NCBI GenBank assembly: GCA_042408665.1
Contig: JBHOQW010000208.1
Span: 3,839 to 67,838 of the forward strand
DNA length: 64,000 nt
Direction: 5' to 3'
DNA from: CAUJGQ01 sp042408665
Lineage (GTDB): Bacteria > Chloroflexota > Dehalococcoidia > CAUJGQ01
The notes under the pieces were generated by a model that was not told the DNA's origin, did no database searches, and worked only from the letters and a program-made list of their open reading frames with translations. Below are positions 1-7,001 of this stretch, piece after piece. The position numbers were made by a program, and so were the translations under genes. The stretch's first letter is position 1. Every line of letters starts with the position of its first letter.

Positions 1-44
1 GTAACGAGCACGGTGGCAAGGCATACGCCGCGCGGGAAGCGCAT
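1..44 (-). CDS. N-terminal fragment of an exported protein (runs off left edge)
   Basis: An ATG at position 44 on the minus strand is preceded by a clear CAGGAGG ribosome binding site (51-57) and opens a frame reading MRFPRGVCLATVLVT before the window ends. The basic start followed by a hydrophobic run looks like the beginning of a signal peptide. It lies directly downstream of the FTR1 iron permease on the same strand, about 100 bases away, so an iron-uptake partner (a periplasmic or lipoprotein component as found next to FTR1/EfeU genes) is a reasonable guess, but only about 14 residues are visible and the function cannot be read. Confidence 0.55.
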   Translation of the reverse strand, partial: MRFPRGVCLATVLV

Positions 45-141
45 CCCGTCCCTCCTGTGAGCGTTGCGTATCACGGGTGTAAGGGGCGACTCCTGTGGCG
101 CAACCGTCGCTGAGACGCGGACGATGGCGTGTCGCTCCGGT

Positions 142-987
142 TCACGAGGTGACCGACGCGGTTTGCCGACCGGTGCGGCGGACGGTGAGGCGCGGCACGG
201 CCACGAACATCGCCAGTGCCAGCGCCAGGTAGAGCCAGTAGGCGATCACCTGGCCTAGCAGCGGCGACGAGTCATACCCCACGATGGCGTGCAGAAAGCG
301 TCCCGGTGTGGAGGTCATAGCGAGCGCGTGCTCCGTGTCCCACACGTGCCCGCCCAGGTTGGGGAGGAGGCCGGCCTCGTGCAGGTCGCCCAAGCCGTTG
401 CTGAGCAGGCCGGCGGCCAGCACGATGACGGCGATACCGGTAGTGGCGAAGAAAGCGCGCACGGGCAGACGGGCCGCGCCGCGGTACACCAGCCAGCCGA
501 GTGCGGCGGCGATGGCAAAGCCGGCTACCCCCCCGAGCACGTAGGTGAGACCGGATTCGGCGGTAGCGGCGCCGGCGACCAGGAAGAGAACCGTCTCCAG
601 CCCCTCACGGCCCACCGCGGAGGCGGCGAGCAGCGCCAGGGGCAGCGTCCCGCCCCCCTGCAATGCGGCCTCTACCTGGGCGCGCAGGTGGCGGCCCAGG
701 GTGGCCGCCTGGCGGCGCATCCAGAACAGCATCCAGGTGAGCACGGCGAAGGCGAAGAGCATGGCGCCGCCCTCGAAGGCCTCCAACGCCCGGCCGGAGA
801 GCTCGTGTGCGCTGAGCTGGAGCGCCACGCCCAGGGCCAGACAGGCCGCCGCGGCGAGGCCCGTGCCGGCCCACACCTGCGGCACCACATGGCGCCGGCC
901 GGTCTTGACCAGATAGCTGAGCACGATGGAGACGATGAGGGCGATCTCGAACCCCTCGCGCAGGGTGATGAGGAGCGAGTACAGCAT
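142..987 (-). CDS. FTR1-family high-affinity iron permease
   Basis: Membrane permease for iron uptake of the FTR1/EfeU type, 281 aa, the usual length. Two copies of the family's iron-binding REGxE motif are visible, REGFE at residues 10-14 and REGLE at 127-131, each inside a hydrophobic segment; about seven membrane helices can be traced along the protein. The ATG start has a GGAGG site nine bases upstream. In this family iron crosses the cytoplasmic membrane with the help of a partner oxidase or binding protein; the gene fragment just downstream (1-44) may be that partner. The promoter region carries a DtxR-like palindrome (1076-1093), so repression by iron is likely. Close relatives also transport lead or ferric-siderophore iron; the exact substrate form cannot be told from sequence. 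Confidence 0.9.
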   Translation of the reverse strand: MLYSLLITLREGFEIALIVSIVLSYLVKTGRRHVVPQVWAGTGLAAAACLALGVALQLSAHELSGRALEAFEGGAMLFAFAVLTWMLFWMRRQAATLGRHLRAQVEAALQGGGTLPLALLAASAVGREGLETVLFLVAGAATAESGLTYVLGGVAGFAIAAALGWLVYRGAARLPVRAFFATTGIAVIVLAAGLLSNGLGDLHEAGLLPNLGGHVWDTEHALAMTSTPGRFLHAIVGYDSSPLLGQVIAYWLYLALALAMFVAVPRLTVRRTGRQTASVTS

Positions 988-1066
988 GAGGCGGTTCCTC
1001 CACCCCGCCGGGCAGCCAGGCGCGGCGCCCGTCCGTATCCGGCTGCAGCGGGAGTTAGACGGCTCC

Positions 1067-1096
1067 AGCTTAGAAACTTAGGACTCCCTAAGTCAA
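1067..1096 (-). promoter_or_regulatory. Promoter with embedded DtxR/IdeR-like operator for the iron permease
   Basis: Read on the minus strand, a -35 box TTGACT (1091-1096) and a -10 box TAAGCT (1067-1072) are 18 bases apart. The spacer and the edge of the -35 box are filled by a perfect palindrome, ACTTAGG-ACTC-CCTAAGT (1076-1093, seven-base arms). The TTAGG/CCTAA half-sites match the core of the iron boxes bound by DtxR/IdeR-type repressors. Binding there would block RNA polymerase. The repressor itself is not in this window. Confidence 0.7.
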
Positions 1097-1147
1097 GAGA
1101 TTTGGCCTGGTTATTTTGTGAGCCGGCGGTGTGGCGCGGGCAGGGCC

Positions 1148-1176
1148 TTGCGCCAGGGCCGGACGCCGGTTGTAAT
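1148..1176 (+). promoter_or_regulatory. Candidate promoter for the 1230 gene
   Basis: TTGCGC (1148-1153) and TGTAAT (1171-1176) are separated by 17 bases and lie about 54 bases before the start codon at 1230. This is a housekeeping-sigma-like arrangement and similar boxes recur before other genes in the window. No test is possible from sequence alone. Confidence 0.45.
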
Positions 1177-1229
1177 CAGTACGGGTGCCGCGGCCCGCGC
1201 GGCATCGTGTTGTGGAGGGAAGGAGGGAG

Positions 1230-1583
1230 ATGCCGCACCACAAGTCCGATGTGGAAGAACCGTGGGACCGTTTCGTCCGCGCGTTCACGCCAGCGCTCAA
1301 GCGCGTCTCACGCACCCTGTCCCAGCGCTACCACCGCACGCTGGCGATGGGCGAGGCCACCCGCCTGGCCACGCCCAACGGTGACGTGATCCGCTTCCCC
1401 ATCGTGGTGCGCAACGGCCCAGGCGAATACGCCGTGGCCACCGTCTACGTCCACGGGCCGCTCAAGCGCTTCTACGATGAGGTCCGGCTGGAGGAGATCG
1501 CCAAGCAGGCGGCGGCGGAGGCGGAGAAGTACGCCACCACCCCGCCGCCCAAGCCGGGCTCCTTGGTCCTCACTTATCCCTGA
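1230..1583 (+). CDS. Hypothetical protein, 117 aa
   Basis: I do not recognise this family. The start is taken at the ATG at 1230 because an AAGGAGGG site lies just upstream; a longer frame from 1185 has no such site. The protein is soluble and charged: a basic N-terminal half (around FTPALKRVSRTLSQRYH), a central beta-rich stretch that includes GDVIRFPIVVRNGPGEY, and a lysine/glutamate/alanine-rich helix before a proline-rich tail. It stands alone between the divergent iron permease and a convergent VOC gene. The order of charged helix and short beta sheet might suit a small binding protein, but that is a guess. Confidence 0.6.
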   Translation: MPHHKSDVEEPWDRFVRAFTPALKRVSRTLSQRYHRTLAMGEATRLATPNGDVIRFPIVVRNGPGEYAVATVYVHGPLKRFYDEVRLEEIAKQAAAEAEKYATTPPPKPGSLVLTYP

Positions 1584-1609
1584 CGTCAGAGGTCACGCCG
1601 CCCGGCGTT

Positions 1610-1626
1610 GCCCCGGACGGCGGGGC
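1610..1626. terminator. Short GC hairpin between convergent genes
   Basis: GCCCCG-GACGG-CGGGGC forms a six-base-pair stem 26 bases after the stop of the 117-aa gene, between it and the convergent VOC gene. There is no T-run on either side, so a terminator role is only suggested by position. Confidence 0.3.
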
Positions 1627-1749
1627 GGCGACCATCCCCTACAACGCAGCCCTCGCGCGGCGACCGCCGCCAGGTGGCGCGGGCCCGCGGCGACGGCCGC
1701 CCACTGTCACGGGGCGGCCGAGGGATGTTGCGGGCGGAGCGCTATGCCG

Positions 1750-2175
1750 TTACGGGCGCTCGGGTTGCGGCGGCTTCTGGACGAGCTGGATGAGCATGCC
1801 GTTGCTGTCGCGCGGGTGGATGAACGTCTCGCGCCAGCCGTCGCCGCCGCGCACGCCGCCGAAGGGCTCGATCTCGTGCCGGCGCAGCTCCTCGGCCGCG
1901 GCCGCCACGTCCTCGACCTCGATCGTGATGTGGTGGAAGCCGGGGCCGCGCTGCCGGAGGAAGCGGGCCACGAAGCTCTCCGCGCCGATGGGCTCCAGCA
2001 GCTCGAACTGGATCTGGGCGTTGGGGATCGCCAGCATGGCGAAGGTGTAGCCCTCCGCCTCAACGCGCATGCGGCGCACCTCGCGCGCGCCGAAGAGGGT
2101 CTGAAACCAGCGCAGCGACTCATCGATGGAGTGGGTGGCAAAGGCGATGTGGTCGACCCGTTTGATCGGCAGCAC
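1750..2175 (-). CDS. VOC/glyoxalase-fold protein, methylmalonyl-CoA epimerase-like
   Basis: A 141-aa protein of the vicinal oxygen chelate fold. It opens with the typical RVDHIAFATHSIDESLRWF pattern, where the early His is a metal ligand, and has a second metal half-site in GFHHITIEVED, followed by the closing ETFIHPRDSNGMLIQLVQ strand with a Glu/His pattern. This composition matches methylmalonyl-CoA epimerases, which convert the (S) to the (R) form on the way from propionyl-CoA to succinyl-CoA. The GTG start at 2175 follows an AGGAGG site; the frame stays open much farther upstream but that part is antisense-like to the preceding gene. It is last in a leftward run with an acyl-CoA dehydrogenase and a CoA-transferase, which supports acyl-CoA metabolism. 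Other VOC functions cannot be excluded. Confidence 0.72.
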   Translation of the reverse strand: MLPIKRVDHIAFATHSIDESLRWFQTLFGAREVRRMRVEAEGYTFAMLAIPNAQIQFELLEPIGAESFVARFLRQRGPGFHHITIEVEDVAAAAEELRRHEIEPFGGVRGGDGWRETFIHPRDSNGMLIQLVQKPPQPERP

Positions 2176-2255
2176 GGGACGCGAAACCTCCTGTACGGTG
2201 TTCGTCTGCACCGTACCGCGGGCGCGGCGATGGCGCACGCGCGCCGAGAGGTCGC

Positions 2256-3506
2256 TCAGAAGCCGAGGTCGCCCTTGAGCAGGCGCTGGGCGATGGTGCG
2301 GCGCATGATCTCGGCGCTGCCGTCGGCGATGCGCACGATGCGGAGCTGATGCCAGCCGTCGAACAGCTTGAGCTCGTTCGTGAGCCCCAGCCCGCCGAAC
2401 ACCTGCATACAGCGGTCCAGGGTGCGGAAGCCGGCCTCGGTGGCAAAGGCCTTGATCATCGCCGTCTCCTTGACCGCCGGCTCGCCCCGCTCCAGCCGCC
2501 AGGCGCAGTTCAAGCCCATCATGCGCGCCGCGTACAGCTCCATGGCCGACTCGGCCAGAAGCCACTGCACCCCCTGGTACTCGGCGATGGGATGGCCGAA
2601 GGCCACCCGCTGCTTGGCGTAGGCCGTGGCGCGCTCCAGGGCCCACCGCCCCAGGCCCACGGCGCGGGCGCAGTTGTAGAGACGGCCGGTGTTGACGCCG
2701 GCCAGGGCCAGGCGGAATCCCTCTCCCTCCTCACCGATCAGGCGGTGGGCGGGCACGCGCAGGTCCTGGAAGCTGAGCACCGCCTCGTTGCCGCCGGCGT
2801 GGCCGAAGAGGCGGATCACACTGTCCACTGAGAAGCCGGGCCAGTCCGTGTCCACGAGGAAGCAGGAGATGCCGCCCTCCCGCCGCGCCAGCCGCTTGGG
2901 GTCGGTGACCGCGAACACCACGGCGTGGGCGGCGTATGGGGAGTAAGAGATCCACTGCTTGGTGCCGGTGAGCAGCCAGGCGTCACCGCCCCGGCCCGCC
3001 GGGGCGGGCTCACGCACGGCGCGTGTTTTCATCGACCACACGTCGGAGCCGGCGTCCGGCTCGGAGAGGGCGAAACAGGAGGTCTTCTCGCCGGAGAGCA
3101 GGCCGGGCAGCACCTCGTCGCGCGCCGCGGGCGCCAGGCCGCGCAGGATCGGCCCGGCGCCAGTCACCCAGTGCGCCACCGCCTCGTAGGGGAGGACGCG
3201 GCCCGGGCCGGCGTGGTGGTAGAGCGCCTCCCACACCAGGAACAGGGCCAGCGGCCCCTGACCGGCGCCGCCCAGGTCGGCCGGGGTGAACAGGTTGTAG
3301 TAGCCGGCCCGGGCGGCGGCCGTGCGCACCTGCCGGCGCAGCTCCTGGATCTGCGGCACCAGGCGGCCGTCCGGGCCGTAGGCGGCGTGCGGGTTCTCCA
3401 GGAGATCGCGGTGCGCCTCCTCCAGGGGCACGACCTCGCGCTCGATGAAGGCGCGCAGCCCATCGATGGTGAGGGCGATCTCCTCCGGCACGGTGAAATC
3501 GACCAT
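2256..3506 (-). CDS. Acyl-CoA dehydrogenase
   Basis: FAD-dependent acyl-CoA dehydrogenase, 416 aa, typical length. Recognisable blocks are CFALSEPDAGSDVWSMKT (flavin and substrate site), WLLTGTKQWISYSPYA, the middle beta domain, ERATAYAKQRVAFGHPIAEYQ, and the C-terminal MQVFGGLGLTNE and LRIVRIADGSAEIMRR blocks of the four-helix domain. It oxidises an acyl-CoA to the 2-enoyl-CoA and passes electrons to ETF; chain preference is unknown. The ATG at 3506 with a GGAGG site was chosen; the frame runs further upstream but overlaps the CoA-transferase gene. It starts 17 bases after the CoA-transferase stop and is probably translated from the same mRNA. It is not especially close to the three tandem dehydrogenases at 35.5-39.4 kb. 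Confidence 0.9.
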   Translation of the reverse strand: MVDFTVPEEIALTIDGLRAFIEREVVPLEEAHRDLLENPHAAYGPDGRLVPQIQELRRQVRTAAARAGYYNLFTPADLGGAGQGPLALFLVWEALYHHAGPGRVLPYEAVAHWVTGAGPILRGLAPAARDEVLPGLLSGEKTSCFALSEPDAGSDVWSMKTRAVREPAPAGRGGDAWLLTGTKQWISYSPYAAHAVVFAVTDPKRLARREGGISCFLVDTDWPGFSVDSVIRLFGHAGGNEAVLSFQDLRVPAHRLIGEEGEGFRLALAGVNTGRLYNCARAVGLGRWALERATAYAKQRVAFGHPIAEYQGVQWLLAESAMELYAARMMGLNCAWRLERGEPAVKETAMIKAFATEAGFRTLDRCMQVFGGLGLTNELKLFDGWHQLRIVRIADGSAEIMRRTIAQRLLKGDLGF

Positions 3507-3523
3507 GGCGTTCCTCCGGGGCC

Positions 3524-4849
3524 TCAGGCGCCGTAGAGCTCCCTGGCCTGACGGGCCAGCTCGGCGCGGAAATCGGGGTGGGCGATGCTCACCATCTCCC
3601 GCGCCCGCTCCTTGATGGTCTTGCCGCGCAGCGTGGCGATACCGTACTCGGTCACCACGTAATCCACGAACGTGCGCGGCACGGTGACCACGCTGCCGGG
3701 ATCGAGCACGGGCACAATGCGCGACACGCGCCGGCCGGTGGCGGTGGGCACGGAGCTCGAGGGCAGCACGCTGATGGATTTGCCGCCCGGGGAGTAGGCG
3801 CCGGCGATCATGAACACCGTCTGGCCGCCCACACCGGTGTACATGCGGTGGCCAAGGGACTCGGCGCACACCTGCCCGGTGAGGTCCACCACCAGGGCGT
3901 TGTTCACGGTGACGAACCGCTCTACCTGGAGCAACCGGCGCAGGTCGTCGGTGTAGCCGAAGTCATACAGCTCGAACACCGGGTTCATGTGGATCTCGCG
4001 CATCTCTTCCGGTGAGAGGGCCACCAGCGCGCTGCCCACCACCTTGTAGCGGTGGATGCTCTTGTACTTGCCGGTGACCACCCCCTTCTTGACCAGGTCC
4101 ACGATGCCGCCGGTGATCAGCTCCGTCTGGATGCCCAGGTCTTCTTTGTCCTGCAGGTAGAGGCCCAGGGAGGCCGAGACGGTGCCCACACCCATCTGCA
4201 GCGTGTCGCCGTTGTTGACCAGCTCGTTGGCGACCAGCGTGCAGATCACCTCCACCGCCGCCGTTTCTTCCTCGCTGGGCGGCGGCACGGGCGCCGTGCC
4301 GGTAGGTGTGGTCGCCTCCACCAGCAGGTCGATCTGGTCCAGGTGCACGTAGTTCTCGCCGTAGGTGCGAATGAAGTCCTCGTGCACCTCGGCGATCACC
4401 AGCTTGGCGTTGCGGCACATGGTGCCGGACAGCCACACCCCCGGACCGAAGCTGCAATAGCCGTGCTCGTCCGGCGGTGAGACGGGCACCAGGTACACGT
4501 CCGGTCGCTCGGTGAAACCCGGTGGCACCACGTAGCTCTGCCACACGCCGATGGGCAGGTACTCCATGGTACCGGAGTGGCAGGCAGTGCGGTCGAACGG
4601 CGTCACGTAGTTGTCGTGCACCTCAAAGGCACCCCTGGTCTCCGGGTTGCACCAGTCGGCCAGCGCCGCGGGGTGCTCGATGCGCACCCCGGCGATGTCC
4701 CCCGCCTTGGCGCGGGCGATGAGGGCGTTGCACAACGTGTGCGGCGTGCACGTGAACGGCGCTACCATGACCGTGTCGCCCGGCTTGATCCGCTTGACCG
4801 CCTCCTCCGGTGAGACGAGCTTGTCCCGGCAGCGATCGCGCCAGTTCAT
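3524..4849 (-). CDS. Acetyl-CoA hydrolase/transferase family (4-hydroxybutyrate CoA-transferase-like)
   Basis: A 441-aa CoA-transferase of the acetyl-CoA hydrolase/4-hydroxybutyrate CoA-transferase family. The catalytic glutamate that forms the glutamyl-CoA thioester is probably Glu243 in the block IQTELITGGIVDL. Other family blocks are DTLQMGVGTVSASLG (220s), VSRIVPVLDPGSVVTVPR, and the terminal VTEYGIATLRGKTIKERA. The ATG at 4849 is favoured over an upstream ATG at 4870 because GGGGAGG lies directly before it. It is first in a leftward operon with an acyl-CoA dehydrogenase and a VOC protein, which suggests that it activates a short-chain or hydroxy acid for oxidation. Donor and acceptor cannot be read from sequence. 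Confidence 0.85.
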   Translation of the reverse strand: MNWRDRCRDKLVSPEEAVKRIKPGDTVMVAPFTCTPHTLCNALIARAKAGDIAGVRIEHPAALADWCNPETRGAFEVHDNYVTPFDRTACHSGTMEYLPIGVWQSYVVPPGFTERPDVYLVPVSPPDEHGYCSFGPGVWLSGTMCRNAKLVIAEVHEDFIRTYGENYVHLDQIDLLVEATTPTGTAPVPPPSEEETAAVEVICTLVANELVNNGDTLQMGVGTVSASLGLYLQDKEDLGIQTELITGGIVDLVKKGVVTGKYKSIHRYKVVGSALVALSPEEMREIHMNPVFELYDFGYTDDLRRLLQVERFVTVNNALVVDLTGQVCAESLGHRMYTGVGGQTVFMIAGAYSPGGKSISVLPSSSVPTATGRRVSRIVPVLDPGSVVTVPRTFVDYVVTEYGIATLRGKTIKERAREMVSIAHPDFRAELARQARELYGA

Positions 4850-4897
4850 CCCCTGCCTCCCCAGGATCAAATGCCGTGATGGTCCGGATAATGCCGC

Positions 4898-4926
4898 AGT
4901 CTACCCGGCGGGCAAGATGCCGGCAA
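4898..4926 (-). promoter_or_regulatory. Promoter for the leftward CoA-transferase operon
   Basis: On the minus strand TTGCCG (4921-4926) and TAGACT (4898-4903) are 17 bases apart, about 50 bases before the CoA-transferase start. No palindrome overlaps it. Confidence 0.55.
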
Positions 4927-5023
4927 GGGCGGCGCCGCGGGCGCCTACGGTGGCGGCACGGTATCCTCTGTGACGGCGGCGCATGGGAACCGCGCCGCGA
5001 TCCGGTGTGAGGAGTCCTGGGGT

Positions 5024-5821
5024 ATGGGTTTGGAAGGACGAGTGGCGCTCGTCACCGGCGGCGGCCGCGGCATCGGCCGCGGGATCGCCGTCTGCCTGGC
5101 GCGAGACGGCGCCGACGTGGCGATCAACTACCGGCGGGACCAGGCCGCCGCCCAGGAGACGGCGGCCGCAGTTCGGGATCTCGGGCGGCGGGCGGAGACC
5201 TACCAGGCCGACGTCTCGGATTGGGAGGCCTGCCGGGCGCTGGTGGAGCAGGTCCTGCGGGACTTCGGCAAGATCGACATCCTGGTCAACAACGCCGGCA
5301 TCGCCTCGCGCGGCCTGGCGGTGGCGGATACGGATCCGGAGGAGATGGAGCGGGTGGTGCGCACGCACCTGTTCAGCGCTTTCTACCTGAGCAAGCTGGT
5401 GTTGCCCTCCATGCGGCAGCAGCCGCGGGGCGACATCATCATGATCTCCTCCTCGGTCACGCAGACGCTGGGTGCCAACGGCGCCCCCTACAACATGGCC
5501 AAAGCGGCCCTGGAGGCGCTGGCCAAAACGCTGGCCAAGGAGGAGCGGCGGCACGGCATCCGCGTGAACGTGGTGGCGCCGGGGCTGGTGGAGACGGAGA
5601 TGGGCCGCCGCCTGGCGCGGGCGGTGACGGGTGTGCAGGACATTCACGAGCTGGACGCCGAGTCGCCGTTCGGGTTCGTCTGCCAGCCCGAGGACATCGG
5701 CAACGCCGTGGCCTTCCTCTGCTCAGAGCGCGGGCGCTACATCACCCACCAGGTGCTGTACGTGGACGGCGGCGCGTTCGATACCCCCCTTGCCCGCGCG
5801 CGCCGCGGGGAGCGGGAGTGA
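5024..5821 (+). CDS. Short-chain dehydrogenase/reductase (FabG-like)
   Basis: Classical SDR oxidoreductase of 265 aa. The Rossmann cofactor motif TGGGRGIG is at residues 11-18, the NNAG motif at 89-92, and the catalytic Ser/Tyr/Lys set is visible as SSS at 142-144 and YNMAK at 156-160. Arg residues after the second strand (INYRRD) favour NADP(H). The family reduces or oxidises keto/hydroxy groups, here probably a 3-oxoacyl or 3-hydroxyacyl thioester given the adjoining enoyl-CoA hydratase 18 bases downstream. The ATG at 5024 was chosen because GGAG lies upstream and it gives the usual family length; a longer frame begins at 4970. Substrate is not determined by sequence. Confidence 0.88.
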   Translation: MGLEGRVALVTGGGRGIGRGIAVCLARDGADVAINYRRDQAAAQETAAAVRDLGRRAETYQADVSDWEACRALVEQVLRDFGKIDILVNNAGIASRGLAVADTDPEEMERVVRTHLFSAFYLSKLVLPSMRQQPRGDIIMISSSVTQTLGANGAPYNMAKAALEALAKTLAKEERRHGIRVNVVAPGLVETEMGRRLARAVTGVQDIHELDAESPFGFVCQPEDIGNAVAFLCSERGRYITHQVLYVDGGAFDTPLARARRGERE

Positions 5822-5839
5822 AGTCCTGGGAGGATCACC

Positions 5840-6694
5840 ATGCGCACGGGTACCTTTCGCGGTTTCACCACGGAGCTGCGCGACCCGGGTATCCTGCTCA
5901 TCGCCTTCAACCAGCCGGAACGGTTGAACGGCATGACCGCGCCCATGAAGCGGGACCTGATCGAAACGCTTACCCAGGCGCAGATGCACGACGACGTGCG
6001 CGTGCTGGTGATCACGGGTTCCGGGCGCGCCTTCTCCGCCGGCGACGACATTACCGGCCGGGCGGTGGACTACGGCACCGCCGAAGCGCTGACGCCCGAC
6101 ATCCCCCGCGGCCACCACAACCCGATCGGCACCTATAACGGCCTGCGCGCCCTCTCACAACCGCTCAATCTGGCGGTGCGCTCCCTGGATAAGCTGGTGG
6201 TGGCGGCGATCAACGGCGTCGCCATTCAGACGGGCCTGTCGCTGGCGCTAGCGTGCGACTTCCGCATCGCCTCCACGGAGGCGCGGCTAGGTAGTGGAAC
6301 TTTGCGCTTCGGATTGCTTCCAGACGAGGGCGGACAGTACCTGCTGGTGCAGCTTCTGGGCGTGGCCCGGGCGATGGACTTTCTCATGCGCAACCGCATC
6401 GTCTCGGCGGCGGAGGCGCTGGCGCTGGGCCTGGTGCACGAGGTGGTGCCGCCGGAGCAGCTTCTGCCGCGCGCGCTGGAGTTGGCCACCGAACTGGCCA
6501 ACGGGCCGCAGGTGGCGATGCGCCTGCTTAAGCGCGCGATCTATAACGCGGCGGAGATGACCTTCCTACAGGCGCTGGACGACATCGCCGCCAAGACCGC
6601 GATCTCCGATCACCACCCGGACGCGCGCGAGGGCGTGGCCGCCTTTCGCGAGAAGCGGCCACCGCGCTTCAACCAGTGGCTGGAGGCGCGCTGA
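5840..6694 (+). CDS. Enoyl-CoA hydratase/isomerase family protein (crotonase fold)
   Basis: Crotonase-fold protein of 284 aa. The first oxyanion-hole strand reads VLVITGSGRAFSAGDD (56-70), and the second block reads INGVAIQTGLSLALACDFR. In most enoyl-CoA hydratases the second block has GGG where this protein has QTG, and the two catalytic glutamates are not both obvious (one may be in LLPDEGGQ), so it may be a hydratase with altered chemistry, an isomerase or a hydrolase. An insert of about 35 residues follows the GDD motif. A GGGAGG site precedes the ATG. The gene follows the SDR by 18 bases and is probably cotranscribed, consistent with beta-oxidation or a related acyl-CoA route. Confidence 0.8.
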   Translation: MRTGTFRGFTTELRDPGILLIAFNQPERLNGMTAPMKRDLIETLTQAQMHDDVRVLVITGSGRAFSAGDDITGRAVDYGTAEALTPDIPRGHHNPIGTYNGLRALSQPLNLAVRSLDKLVVAAINGVAIQTGLSLALACDFRIASTEARLGSGTLRFGLLPDEGGQYLLVQLLGVARAMDFLMRNRIVSAAEALALGLVHEVVPPEQLLPRALELATELANGPQVAMRLLKRAIYNAAEMTFLQALDDIAAKTAISDHHPDAREGVAAFREKRPPRFNQWLEAR

Positions 6695-6898
6695 CGGCGG
6701 CACGGGCGCGGACGGCGCCGGCCAGGTGAAGCCGGGCTCCGCGCCCGTGGAGGCGGCGCGGGTGTGCCACAGGTCTGCCGGGGACAGACGCAGCAACACC
6801 GCCGCCGGTGCCGCCCAGCGCCAGTCGGCACCGCGTGGCGTCCTGAGGGCCGTGTCACCGCCGCCGCGCCAAACCAGCGGCGCGACCCAGACGGTGAT

Positions 6899-6968
6899 GA
6901 GCGCGATCTGCAGGAGCAGGCGGCGGACGGAGCCGGCCCACAGCGCCGTGCTCCTGCAGATCGCGCTC
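6899..6968. repeat. 20-bp perfect inverted repeat with 30-base loop
   Basis: The arms at 6899-6918 and 6949-6968 are exact reverse complements (20 of 20). They lie in the 307-base space between the rightward enoyl-CoA hydratase and the leftward eRF1-like gene, where both transcripts end. The loop is GC-rich and there is no T-tract, so this is not a textbook intrinsic terminator, although a hairpin in either RNA would be very stable. The rest of 6695-7001 holds no gene that I can support. Confidence 0.75.
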
Positions 6969-7001
6969 GGGGGCCGGCGCGCGCGAGCCTGTGCAGCCGC
7001 G

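Noticed and set aside
6566..6990. A minus-strand stretch reading like a membrane segment (LLLQIALITVWVAP) and PADLWHTR
   Set aside because: It has no start codon with a ribosome site and runs into the antisense of the enoyl-CoA hydratase. It could be a remnant, but nothing supports a gene.
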